A stretch of 12,220 nt of DNA from Spirochaetaceae bacterium (GCA_028818385.1 JAPPNY010000179.1:7888-20107); one strand, 5' to 3'; shown: positions 1 through 6,854, counted from the stretch's first letter. Notes: generated by a model from the letters alone, not told the origin. A program made the numbers and translations.

Positions 1-665
1 TGCACGGCCAGCCGCTTATCCCAGTAGACCCGGCCACCGCCCCGGGCGCGCGCCACCTGCACGTGGTCGGGCCTGGGGGCGCCGCCGTCGCGCGACAGCC
101 GCAGGTAGGCCGCCTGCGGCGCCGGGGCCGGGTCCTCGTACTCCTTCCAGCACTCGTAGGGCTGGGCGCGGACTCCGCCCGCCAGGTCGAGCACCGGCAT
201 CGAGCAGGGCGAGGCCGCCACGTGCGGCGTGGTCTCCATGCGTTGCCACGGCGACCAGGTCGAGCCGGCGTCGGTGGACCGGGTGTGGAAGATGCGCATC
301 GGCAACAGACCGCTGGTCCGCGGATGGGAGAAGGGCCGCTCCGGTCCGGACCGGTCGATCCAGAGCCCGGTTGCCGTAAGCGCGCCATCGGGCTCCTCGC
401 GCAGCGAGAAGCTGTAGACCTCGCCGGGCGTCCCCGCCCAGTCATCGGCGCCGCGCGTGTCGTAACGCCGATGCCAGGTAGCGCCGCCATCCCGGCTGGC
501 GTGGATCACCATGCTGCCGTCGGCGCTCTTGCGCGCGCTCGCCTGCCGGAAGGTGACCAGTACGGTGCCGTCGCCGAGCGCACGCACGCCGGTGAAGCAG
601 GTACAGTCGCGTCCGCCGTCCGCGGAGGCGGCCTCGAACACCACACCGCCGTCGACGACCCGCAT
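1..665 (-). CDS. Asp-box (BNR) sialidase-like protein, C-terminus beyond window
   Basis: I translated the minus strand from ATG at 665 and found 221 codons with no stop to the window edge, so the 3' end is missing. Two clean Asp boxes of the form S-x-D-x-G-x-T-W occur at residues 57-64 (SRDGGATW) and 130-137 (STDAGSTW). A decayed third one is near residue 191 (SRDGGAP). Asp boxes spaced about 70 residues apart mark the beta-propeller of the sialidase/BNR superfamily. The visible N-terminus has no signal peptide, so this copy looks cytoplasmic. Catalytic residues cannot be assigned; many relatives with this fold are not true sialidases and act on other glycosides or only bind sugars. The start lies 44 bp after the acylase stop, so it is probably the last visible gene of a leftward operon. 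No strong Shine-Dalgarno precedes the ATG and the frame stays open upstream, so the start is moderately certain. Confidence 0.8.
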   Translation of the reverse strand, partial: MRVVDGGVVFEAASADGGRDCTCFTGVRALGDGTVLVTFRQASARKSADGSMVIHASRDGGATWHRRYDTRGADDWAGTPGEVYSFSLREEPDGALTATGLWIDRSGPERPFSHPRTSGLLPMRIFHTRSTDAGSTWSPWQRMETTPHVAASPCSMPVLDLAGGVRAQPYECWKEYEDPAPAPQAAYLRLSRDGGAPRPDHVQVARARGGGRVYWDKRLAV

Positions 666-709
666 GTGGCAAGGGTACCCACGACGCCGGTGCCCGTGAA
701 GCGAACGCG

Positions 710-2734
710 TCAGTCGGGTTCCAGGTCCTGACGGTGCTCCAGGGCGGCTTCGATCTCGCGGCGCGTGCGGAGGATCGGCCGCATCCGCTTCTGCGAGGCC
801 AGTTCCAGTTGGTCGGTGACGTGCTTCGATCCCGTGCGTGACCAGTTGCCGTAGCCGAGCAGGGCCTCGCCGCGGAGCGGGTCCGAGAACTCGACCACGG
901 CGTAGAAGGTGTCGCCGCTGACGATCTGGGCCGTGCCGTCCGCGAACTGGCCCAGGCCGGAGGTGCGGATCGCCCCCATCTGGCTGGGCGCGCCGTTCCC
1001 AGGCAGGTCCAGGGACCCGCGGCGCAGGCGCACCGCGTCGCCCCAGCGTGCGTGCAGGGTGCCGTATTCCCGCTCCAGTTCCTCCGCCGCCGTGTCGAGC
1101 GCCGTCACCGCCCGCTCGGGCTCGGCGAAGCCGCGCGGCGTGGTCAGCGGTTGGGCTGGATCGGCCGGTACGCGGGACCCGCCGATCTCGTCGAGCTCGT
1201 CGCCGGCGGCGGCCAGAAAGTGGTGGAACAGGAGCGCGCCGACGCTGTCGTTGTCCGTGGCGCGGTCCCAGGTGCGCAGGACCGCCGCGGCACGCCGCGC
1301 CCGATCGCCGCCGAGCCGCTCGGCTGCCTCCGCCAAGTCATCCACGTAGTGGTCGGCCAGCTCGACCCGTGTCGAGAGCTTCATCGCCTTGAGGTCCTCA
1401 AGGCTGATCCTGCCCGCCTGCGACAGCAGCCGGATGCTGCGCATGGCGCGCGGCGTGTGCACGGGGTCGGGGGCGATCTGCGGCGTCCAGTCGGCGGGGT
1501 CCAGCACCATCGGGTCCGTGCAGGTCCAGGGCGAGTCGTTGCAGTTCTGCACCCAGCCGCCGGGCGGATCGATCACCTTGGGCAGCTCCGCATAGGGCAC
1601 CACCGCCTCCGACCAGATCAGCGTGGAGTCGTTGCCCGGCACCAGGCCGTGCCAGAAGCGCTCGTCGGCGGGCTCGCGCAGGGGGAGCGCGGCGTTGTAG
1701 AGGTACATGATGTGCCCGTCGCGGTCGCCGTACATGGTGTTGAACAGCGGAAGCTGCTGCATGGCCATGGCGGCGTGGAACTGCTCCAGATTGCGCGCCA
1801 GGCCCATGCGCCAGAACTGCTCCAGCATCCGCGGCCGGGCGGTGCCGGCGACCCGGAGCGCCACAGCCCTGCCCTCTTCCTCCGCCACCACCGGACCGTG
1901 TGCGGAGCGGCGAATGGTCAACGGCTCGGAGTCCACCGTGCCGTCCGCCCGGAGCACCTTGAGCACCTGGCGCTCCACGTCGAACGGCTGCGTGCGGCCG
2001 TCCAGCTCGTAGCCGCCGCCGGTCAGCGACAGCCGGTAGAGGGTGGCCAGATTGGGCGGGTTGGTGGTCTGGGTCCAGCCCAGGTGCTCGGTGAAGCACT
2101 GGCGCAGGACCGGGAAGCCGACCCAGACCGCGCCGTACGAGGTCACTCCAGGTGCCGTGAGCTGCACCTCGAAGTAGGTGTGCCGGTCGCCCCAATGCAG
2201 GTGCGAGTTGCTCAACAGCATGACGTTGCCGGACGCGGACTTGGACGGGCCGATCGCCCAGCCGTTCGACTCGCTGGGTGCCGCGCTCGACTCGCTCAGC
2301 CGGGACGCCACCCGCTGCCGGCTCGCATGCCATTCGAAGTTGATGACCCGCATGGTGTGGGCGAGCACGTCCGCGACGGTGAACGGCAACACGCGGCGGG
2401 CGGCTCTGCCGAGCGAGTCGCCCTGGGCGGCCGCCGACGCGTTCAGGCCGGCGACGAAGGCGCGCAGCAGCGGCGCGAACTCCGCACTCTGTTGCGCGGC
2501 CCAGCGCGCGGCGCGCTGCGGGATGCCGTTGATCCGGACCCAGCGGTCATCGTCCAGCCAAGCGGCGCCGTAGAACTCGGCCGCGCGTCCCCGCCCCTGC
2601 GCGTAGAGGCGTGTCAGCAGCTCGCCGTGCGCCTCCATCTGCGCGTAGCCGTAGGCGTAGAACAGCCCGCGGTGATCGGGCGCAAAGATGTGCGGGATGC
2701 CGTAGCAGTCCCAGAGTATGTGCGTTCCGTTCAC
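710..2734 (-). CDS. Penicillin acylase family (S45, Ntn-hydrolase) protein
   Basis: This is a 674-aa member of the penicillin G acylase/AHL acylase family. These proenzymes cut themselves into alpha and beta chains and hydrolyse an amide bond using the new N-terminal serine. The alpha part opens with the family signature GIPHIFA (residues 12-18). The predicted cleavage is before Ser156 in ESNGWAIG, the equivalent of the family SNxW nucleophile. Later signatures include NSHLHWG (176-182), a GDRDGHIMY stretch matching the usual AD-x-DGxI block, and a C-terminal GNWSRTGSKHVTDQ resembling the usual GQSGxxxSxHxxDQ. No signal peptide is seen, unlike classical periplasmic members, and the length is below the usual 750-850. 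The GTG start overlaps the stop of the upstream gene as GTGA, which implies translational coupling. The frame remains open far upstream, but that part lies antiphase within the neighbouring gene and is discounted. The substrate is unknown: beta-lactam, acyl-homoserine lactone and N-acyl sugar or peptide are all possible. Confidence 0.88.
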   Translation of the reverse strand: MNGTHILWDCYGIPHIFAPDHRGLFYAYGYAQMEAHGELLTRLYAQGRGRAAEFYGAAWLDDDRWVRINGIPQRAARWAAQQSAEFAPLLRAFVAGLNASAAAQGDSLGRAARRVLPFTVADVLAHTMRVINFEWHASRQRVASRLSESSAAPSESNGWAIGPSKSASGNVMLLSNSHLHWGDRHTYFEVQLTAPGVTSYGAVWVGFPVLRQCFTEHLGWTQTTNPPNLATLYRLSLTGGGYELDGRTQPFDVERQVLKVLRADGTVDSEPLTIRRSAHGPVVAEEEGRAVALRVAGTARPRMLEQFWRMGLARNLEQFHAAMAMQQLPLFNTMYGDRDGHIMYLYNAALPLREPADERFWHGLVPGNDSTLIWSEAVVPYAELPKVIDPPGGWVQNCNDSPWTCTDPMVLDPADWTPQIAPDPVHTPRAMRSIRLLSQAGRISLEDLKAMKLSTRVELADHYVDDLAEAAERLGGDRARRAAAVLRTWDRATDNDSVGALLFHHFLAAAGDELDEIGGSRVPADPAQPLTTPRGFAEPERAVTALDTAAEELEREYGTLHARWGDAVRLRRGSLDLPGNGAPSQMGAIRTSGLGQFADGTAQIVSGDTFYAVVEFSDPLRGEALLGYGNWSRTGSKHVTDQLELASQKRMRPILRTRREIEAALEHRQDLEPD

Positions 2735-3543
2735 TCGATCTTCACGTCGCCGCGCTCGCCCAGCCAGTCGTACAGGGCCTTGTTGGCCTCCCAGTCGAGG
2801 TCGAGCATGCAGGTGCCCAGGATGACGACGCCGTAGACACTCCGCTCGCGGATCATCTCCTCGCATACCTCGAGCTGGCGACGCATGCCGGCGTAGGACA
2901 GCTTCCGCCGGTTGCCGAAGTCGTAGACGTAGATGCACATCAGGAGCGGCTTGTTGCCGGTCAGGCGGCCCAGGCGCACGGCGTAGCCCTTCTGCTCGTC
3001 GATGTTCGCGGCGTGCCAGAGCGGGTTGAGGAAGCCCGCGAAGTACGGCAGCAGGGGAAGCTGACGATCGTCGTCGAGCGACATCTCGTAGAACGTGGCC
3101 ATGAGCGGCAACTGCGGCGGGCGCGCTGCGTTCTCGAACTGCAGGTCCGCCAGGTGCTGCGGCGTCACGCCGCCCTCGACGGTGCCGGTCGAGAAGTCGT
3201 CGAGCAGGAACGACTCGATGCGCGGATCCTCCGCGGCCAACTCCTTGGCCTGCAGCAGCGCGCTCAGTCCTCGGTCGTAGGCGACCCGGAACCGGCCGTC
3301 CACCTGCTCGTGCATCCCCCACTTGGCGATGATCCGCTTCGCCGCCGGGAGCTGGGTCATCGTCTCCTTCGTCAGCGGCAGGGCGCCGGCGATGAGCACG
3401 TTGCGGATACCCGTCCGCTCGATCGCCTGCTGGGTGGTCAGGGTCGAGGTCTCCTCCCAGAACGGATGCGCCTTGAGCTCCTGCAGGTGGTTCACCTTCA
3501 TGCCCCAGAGCCAGAGATGGTCGCGTAGCGTCAGACTGCTCAT
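2731..3543 (-). CDS. Unrecognised 270-aa protein, copy A of a duplicated pair
   Basis: I do not recognise this family. The ATG at 3543 is chosen because GGAGG sits 7 nt upstream; another in-frame ATG nine codons earlier has no such site. The protein is soluble, with no signal peptide or membrane segment. It alternates short hydrophobic strands (NVLIAGALPL, SFLLDDF, LMATFYE, LLMCIYVYDFG, YGVVILGTCMLDLDW) with amphipathic helices. This pattern fits a TIM-barrel-like fold, and the paired aspartates in FLLDDFSTG (near residue 116) sit where barrel hydrolases often carry acidic residues. The fold and any hydrolase role are inference only. It heads the leftward operon with the acylase and the Asp-box protein. 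It is 98% identical to the gene at 4088-4900, differing at five residues: Gln/Lys, Ala/Ser, Val/Glu, Met/Leu and Gly/Asp. Two diverged but intact copies suggest both are, or recently were, functional. Confidence 0.85.
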   Translation of the reverse strand: MSSLTLRDHLWLWGMKVNHLQELKAHPFWEETSTLTTQQAIERTGIRNVLIAGALPLTKETMTQLPAAKRIIAKWGMHEQVDGRFRVAYDRGLSALLQAKELAAEDPRIESFLLDDFSTGTVEGGVTPQHLADLQFENAARPPQLPLMATFYEMSLDDDRQLPLLPYFAGFLNPLWHAANIDEQKGYAVRLGRLTGNKPLLMCIYVYDFGNRRKLSYAGMRRQLEVCEEMIRERSVYGVVILGTCMLDLDWEANKALYDWLGERGDVKIE

Positions 3544-3555
3544 CGGGTCGCCTCC
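2731..3555. repeat. Direct repeat, left copy (825 bp, duplicated gene plus RBS)
   Basis: This segment matches 4088-4912 without gaps at 810 of 825 positions by my base-by-base comparison. Identity begins at the first base of the stop codon and ends just after the Shine-Dalgarno GGAGG, so the unit is one gene plus its ribosome binding site. Positions 3161-3555 are perfectly identical to the other copy; all 15 mismatches lie between 2759 and 3160. Both copies have the same orientation. Confidence 0.95.
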
Positions 3556-3579
3556 ATCGTGTACTGTCATGGTACCCGA

Positions 3580-4083
3580 ATGGGCGGCACGGTCTCGATC
3601 GAACCGATCACCCGGCGGTACGCGCTCGTGTTCAAGGCCGTACGGCTGCGCGCGCTGCAGGATGCACCAACCGCGTTCGGATCCACGTACGCCCAGACTG
3701 CCCGGCTCACCGACGACGACTGGCGGCGGCGCGCCGAGGAGTGGAACGGCGAGCGCTCGGCGTCGTTCCTGGCGATGGACGCCGGCGCGCCGTGCGGCAT
3801 GGTCGGCTGCTTCCTGGACCGCGAGGACCCTGCGCGCGCGCACCTGGTGGCGATGTGGGTGGCGCCGACGCACCGGCGGACCGGCGTCGGCCGTGACCTG
3901 GTCGACACCGTCGGGGATTGGGCGCGCGCCAAGGGAGTGCGAGATGTGCGCCTGACGGTGACGTCCAACAACGACTCCGCGATCGGCTTCTATCGGGCCC
4001 TGGGGTTCGCGTTCACCGGAGCCACCCAGCCCTATCCGAACGATCCTGACCTGGCCGAACACGAGATGATCCGGCCCGTCTGA
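3580..4083 (+). CDS. GNAT-family N-acetyltransferase
   Basis: This is a 167-aa GCN5-related acetyltransferase, predicted to transfer an acetyl group from acetyl-CoA to an amine. Motif A is visible as AMWVAPTHRRTGVGRDL, with the R-x-x-G-x-G pyrophosphate loop (RRTGVG). Motif B follows as NNDSAIGFYRALGF, the common NxxAxxFYxxxGF signature whose tyrosine is usually the catalytic acid. The length is normal for a single-domain GNAT. ATG 3580 is chosen because the protein then begins close to the family N-terminus; GTG 3559 gives seven extra residues and no better ribosome site. The gene is divergent from copy A (36-bp gap) and convergent with copy B (stops 4 bp apart), so it fills the whole spacer between the two direct repeats. 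The substrate cannot be predicted; small metabolites, antibiotics and proteins are all used in this family. Confidence 0.9.
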   Translation: MGGTVSIEPITRRYALVFKAVRLRALQDAPTAFGSTYAQTARLTDDDWRRRAEEWNGERSASFLAMDAGAPCGMVGCFLDREDPARAHLVAMWVAPTHRRTGVGRDLVDTVGDWARAKGVRDVRLTVTSNNDSAIGFYRALGFAFTGATQPYPNDPDLAEHEMIRPV

Positions 4084-4087
4084 GCGG

Positions 4088-4900
4088 TCACTCGATCTTC
4101 ACGTCGCCGCGCTCGTCCAGCCAGTCGTACAGAGCCTTGTTGGCCTCCCAGTCGAGGTCGAGCATGCAGGTGCCCAGGATGACGACGCCGTAGACACTCC
4201 GCTCGCGGATCATCTCCTCGCATACCTCGAGCTGGCGGCGCATCCCGGCGTAGGACAGCTTCCGCCGGTTGCCGAAGTCGTAGACGTAGATGCACAGCAG
4301 CAGCGGCTTGTTGCCGGTCAGGCGGCCCAGGCGCTCGGCGTAGCCCTTCTGCTCGTCGATGTTCGCGGCGTGCCAGAGCGGATTGAGGAAGCCGGCGAAG
4401 TACGGCAGCAGAGGAAGCTGGCGATCGTCGTCGAGCGACATCTCGTAGAACGTGGCCATCAGCGGCAACTGCGGCGGGCGCGCTGCGTTCTCGAACTGCA
4501 GGTCCGACAGGTGCTTGGGCGTCACGCCGCCCTCGACGGTGCCGGTCGAGAAGTCGTCGAGCAGGAACGACTCGATGCGCGGATCCTCCGCGGCCAACTC
4601 CTTGGCCTGCAGCAGCGCGCTCAGTCCTCGGTCGTAGGCGACCCGGAACCGGCCGTCCACCTGCTCGTGCATCCCCCACTTGGCGATGATCCGCTTCGCC
4701 GCCGGGAGCTGGGTCATCGTCTCCTTCGTCAGCGGCAGGGCGCCGGCGATGAGCACGTTGCGGATACCCGTCCGCTCGATCGCCTGCTGGGTGGTCAGGG
4801 TCGAGGTCTCCTCCCAGAACGGATGCGCCTTGAGCTCCTGCAGGTGGTTCACCTTCATGCCCCAGAGCCAGAGATGGTCGCGTAGCGTCAGACTGCTCAT
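4088..4900 (-). CDS. Unrecognised 270-aa protein, copy B of a duplicated pair
   Basis: This is a second intact copy of the unrecognised 270-aa protein, with the same ATG and the same GGAGG site 7 nt upstream. Compared with copy A it carries Lys, Ser, Glu, Leu and Asp at the five variable positions, all in the C-terminal half. Its first 390 bp or so match copy A perfectly. It stands alone on this strand: its stop lies 4 bp from the GNAT stop on the other strand, and no acylase follows it. Upstream it is divergent from the ABC transporter operon, with a 76-bp shared intergenic region. This makes it a candidate for co-regulation with sugar uptake. The family and function are unknown; the alternating strand/helix pattern suggests an alpha/beta barrel, which would suit a hydrolase or isomerase, but this is inference. 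Confidence 0.85.
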   Translation of the reverse strand: MSSLTLRDHLWLWGMKVNHLQELKAHPFWEETSTLTTQQAIERTGIRNVLIAGALPLTKETMTQLPAAKRIIAKWGMHEQVDGRFRVAYDRGLSALLQAKELAAEDPRIESFLLDDFSTGTVEGGVTPKHLSDLQFENAARPPQLPLMATFYEMSLDDDRQLPLLPYFAGFLNPLWHAANIDEQKGYAERLGRLTGNKPLLLCIYVYDFGNRRKLSYAGMRRQLEVCEEMIRERSVYGVVILGTCMLDLDWEANKALYDWLDERGDVKIE

Positions 4901-4912
4901 CGGGTCGCCTCC
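4088..4912. repeat. Direct repeat, right copy (825 bp, duplicated gene plus RBS)
   Basis: This is the partner of 2731-3555, offset by 1357 bp. Flanks on both sides are unrelated to those of the left copy: before the repeat GAGCGG against CCGT, and after it GCCGCTATC against ATCGTGTAC. No terminal inverted repeats or target-site duplications are visible at either end, so nothing points to a transposon as the cause. Confidence 0.95.
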
Positions 4913-4931
4913 GCCGCTATCAGACCGCACG

Positions 4932-4942
4932 CGGACGGTCCG
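4932..4942. promoter_or_regulatory. Small dyad, possible operator
   Basis: The sequence CGGAC-G-GTCCG is a perfect 5-bp dyad in the 76-bp region between divergent copy B and the ABC permease. It lies about 18 bp upstream of the extended -10 motif, where a regulator could act on either gene. A dyad this short is common by chance at this base composition, and no regulator gene is in the window. Confidence 0.2.
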
Positions 4943-4957
4943 GGTCCAGTTGCCCCT

Positions 4958-4966
4958 TGCTATACT
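4958..4966 (+). promoter_or_regulatory. Extended -10 promoter for the ABC transporter operon
   Basis: TGCTATACT matches the extended -10 form TGnTATAAT at all but one position and is one of very few AT-rich spots in the region. No good -35 box lies 17 bp upstream, which is typical of extended -10 promoters. Transcription would begin near 4973, only about 4 nt before the ATG at 4977, giving an almost leaderless message. This fits the absence of a Shine-Dalgarno there. Confidence 0.45.
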
Positions 4967-4976
4967 CCGGCGAGCC

Positions 4977-5933
4977 ATGGGCAATCGCGTCAGCACCGCC
5001 GCCAGCGTCGGTTCGGCGCCGGCCGCGTCGATCCGCCGCAAGCTGCACCGGTCGCGGTACCTGTACCTGATGTTCGCGGCGCCGTTCCTGTTCTACGTGC
5101 TGTTCGAGTACGCCCCCATGTACGGGGTGCTGATCGCCTTCAAGGAGATCAAGGTGTTCCGCGGGCTGGGAGCGATCCTCTCCGCCCCCGGCATCGGCTT
5201 CAAGCACTTCGAGCAGTACCTGACCGACCCCTACTTCTGGACGCTGGTGCGCAACACCGTGCTGATCCAAGTGCTCGGCCTGGCGGTCGGCTTTCCGGCG
5301 CCGATCGTCCTGGCGATGATGCTCAACGAGGTGCGCGCCGTCGCCTTCAAGCGCGCCATCCAGTCGATCACGTACATGCCGCACTTCATCTCGCTGGTGG
5401 TGATCTGCGGCATGATCGTCAACTTCGTCTCCACCGACGGGGTGGTGAACAACTTCCTGGCCTTCCTGGGCTTTCAGCGCACGGCCTTCCTGGTGCGGCC
5501 GGAGTGGTTCCGGCCCATCTACATCGCCAGCGACATCTGGCAGCACGTCGGCTGGGGCTCGATCATCTACCTGGCGGCCCTGACCAACGTCGATCCGCAG
5601 CTCTACGAGGCCGCCTCCCTGGACGGCGCCGGGCGCTGGCGGCAGCTCCGCCACGTCACCTGGCCCGGCATCCTGCCGACGGTGGTCATCCTGTTCATCC
5701 TGGCCCTGGGGCGGATCATGGAGGTCGGCTACCAGAAGATCATCCTGCTCTACACCGGCGCCACCTACGAGACCGCCGACGTCATCGCCACCTACGTCTA
5801 CCGCCGCGGCCTGATCGAGTCCGACTTCTCCTACGCCACCGCCGTGGGGCTGTTCACGTCCGTGATCGGCATCGCCTTCGTGGTGTCGGCCAACCGCATC
5901 AGCCGCTCGCTCGGGGAGACCAGCCTGTGGTAG
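4977..5933 (+). CDS. Carbohydrate ABC transporter permease, LplB-like (CUT1)
   Basis: This is a 318-aa inner-membrane permease of the LplB/UgpA type, which pairs with a second permease to form the channel of a CUT1 sugar importer. A short charged N-terminus (RRKLHRSR, residues 20-27) precedes the first membrane segment (about 29-54, including FAAPFLFYVLFEYAPMYGVLIAF). Further hydrophobic segments follow at regular spacing, about six in all. The cytoplasmic EAA loop that docks the ATPase is clear at residues 211-221 (EAASLDGAGRW), followed by the family WPGILP. The length is normal. The ATG at 4977 lacks a Shine-Dalgarno but lies just after the extended -10 motif. The frame is open further upstream, but only through the antisense of copy B. 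It is the first gene of a three-gene operon, and its stop overlaps the second permease start by 7 bp. The substrate is unknown; the LplB/YtcP branch usually serves complex oligosaccharides. Confidence 0.93.
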   Translation: MGNRVSTAASVGSAPAASIRRKLHRSRYLYLMFAAPFLFYVLFEYAPMYGVLIAFKEIKVFRGLGAILSAPGIGFKHFEQYLTDPYFWTLVRNTVLIQVLGLAVGFPAPIVLAMMLNEVRAVAFKRAIQSITYMPHFISLVVICGMIVNFVSTDGVVNNFLAFLGFQRTAFLVRPEWFRPIYIASDIWQHVGWGSIIYLAALTNVDPQLYEAASLDGAGRWRQLRHVTWPGILPTVVILFILALGRIMEVGYQKIILLYTGATYETADVIATYVYRRGLIESDFSYATAVGLFTSVIGIAFVVSANRISRSLGETSLW

Positions 5934-6811
5934 GCATCGCGCGCGCCACCACGCCGGCCGACCGCGTGTTCGACGTCTGCAACACGCTGCTGCTCCTGGT
6001 CCTGGCCTTCGTCACCCTTTACCCGCTCTACCACGTGGGCATCGTGTCGCTCTCGCACGGGCACGCCGTGATCCGAGGCGAGGTGACCTGGTGGCCGGTC
6101 GGTCTCAACCTGGAGTCGTACCGCGCCGTGCTGGAAGCGCCCTACGTGCTCGGCTCCTTCCGCAACACCGTCTGGTACACGTTCGTGGGCACCGCCGTGA
6201 ACGTGTCCATGTCCGCCCTGTGCGCCTATCCGCTGGCGATGAAGTTCTTCTACGGCCGGCGCTTCCTGACCGGCTTCGTGGTCGCCACCATGTTCTTCAA
6301 GAGCGGCCTGATCCCGCTGTACCTGATGGTGCGCAGCCTGGGCATGCTGGACACCATCTGGGCGCTGGTGCTGCCGACCGCCGTGGTCACCTACTACATG
6401 ATCATCATGCGCACCTTCTTCCAGAACATCCCCGAGGAGCTCAATGACTCGGCGTACCTGGACGGCGCCAACGACATCCAGATCTTCCTGCGCGTCGTGC
6501 TGCCGATCTCCACGCCGATCCTGGCGACCATGACGCTGTTCTACGCCGTCCAGCACTGGAACAGCTTCTTTCCCGCGCTGATCTACCTGAGCGACCGGGA
6601 ACGGTTTCCGATCCAGCTCATCCTGCGCGCGATGGTGATCGAGGGCGACGTCGCCAACATGCAGGTCGAGTTCCAGGACGACGAGCGGATCGTCGACACC
6701 ACCGTGAAGTACGCGATCATCATGGTCTCGACCGTGCCGATCCTGCTGCTCTACCCGTTCCTGCAGCGCTACTTCGTGAAGGGTATGATGATCGGCAGCC
6801 TGAAAGGCTGA
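5927..6811 (+). CDS. Carbohydrate ABC transporter permease, YtcP/AraQ-like (CUT1)
   Basis: This is the second channel subunit of the importer, 294 aa. The GTG at 5927 is chosen because GGGGAG lies 8 nt upstream and the resulting 7-bp overlap with the first permease is typical of co-translated subunits. The first membrane segment is near residues 15-40 (CNTLLLLVLAFVTLYPLYHV). The EAA-type loop begins at residue 174 (DSAYLDGANDIQIF) and ends with LPISTP. The C-terminus is the family hallmark RYFVKGMMIGSLKG. The phrase FKSGLIPLYLMVRSLGMLDTIWALVLP is typical of the YtcP branch rather than MalG. It would heterodimerise with the upstream permease and receive substrate from the binding protein encoded next. 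No ATPase follows; LplABC-type systems commonly use a shared MsmX-like ATPase encoded elsewhere. Confidence 0.93.
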   Translation: MVGIARATTPADRVFDVCNTLLLLVLAFVTLYPLYHVGIVSLSHGHAVIRGEVTWWPVGLNLESYRAVLEAPYVLGSFRNTVWYTFVGTAVNVSMSALCAYPLAMKFFYGRRFLTGFVVATMFFKSGLIPLYLMVRSLGMLDTIWALVLPTAVVTYYMIIMRTFFQNIPEELNDSAYLDGANDIQIFLRVVLPISTPILATMTLFYAVQHWNSFFPALIYLSDRERFPIQLILRAMVIEGDVANMQVEFQDDERIVDTTVKYAIIMVSTVPILLLYPFLQRYFVKGMMIGSLKG

Positions 6812-6813
6812 CC

Positions 6814-6831
6814 CCGGCCGTTGCCGGCCGG
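6814..6831 (+). other. Intercistronic hairpin between permease and binding protein
   Basis: The sequence forms a perfect 7-bp G/C stem (CCGGCCG / CGGCCGG) with a TTGC loop, just after the permease stop and 12 nt before the Shine-Dalgarno of the binding protein gene. No T-run follows, so it is not a standard terminator. It could protect the upstream 3' end, act as a weak attenuator or help set different protein levels for channel and binding protein. Confidence 0.5.
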
Positions 6832-6854
6832 ACACATCAACTGGAGGTTCTCTG

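Noticed and set aside
1052..2836. Long plus-strand open frame of 594 codons antisense to the acylase
   Set aside because: Its product is Arg/Gly/Val/His-rich low-complexity sequence with no family features, and it mirrors a real gene in a GC-rich genome.
2735..3322. In-frame 196-codon upstream extension of the acylase
   Set aside because: It lies antiphase inside copy A, is Arg/Ala-rich, and the acylase signature begins right after the GTG at 2734.
4032..4679. Minus-strand open frame whose product resembles the upstream extension of the acylase frame
   Set aside because: It is the same antiphase frame of the duplicated gene, open in copy B because the copies are nearly identical; it is not an acylase remnant.
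2731..4912. Composite transposon with the 825-bp repeats as terminal modules
   Set aside because: The repeats encode no transposase-like protein, lack terminal inverted repeats, and show no target-site duplication.
4680..4976. 99-codon N-terminal extension of the first permease
   Set aside because: It is antisense to copy B and lacks membrane or family features; the permease-like sequence begins after ATG 4977.
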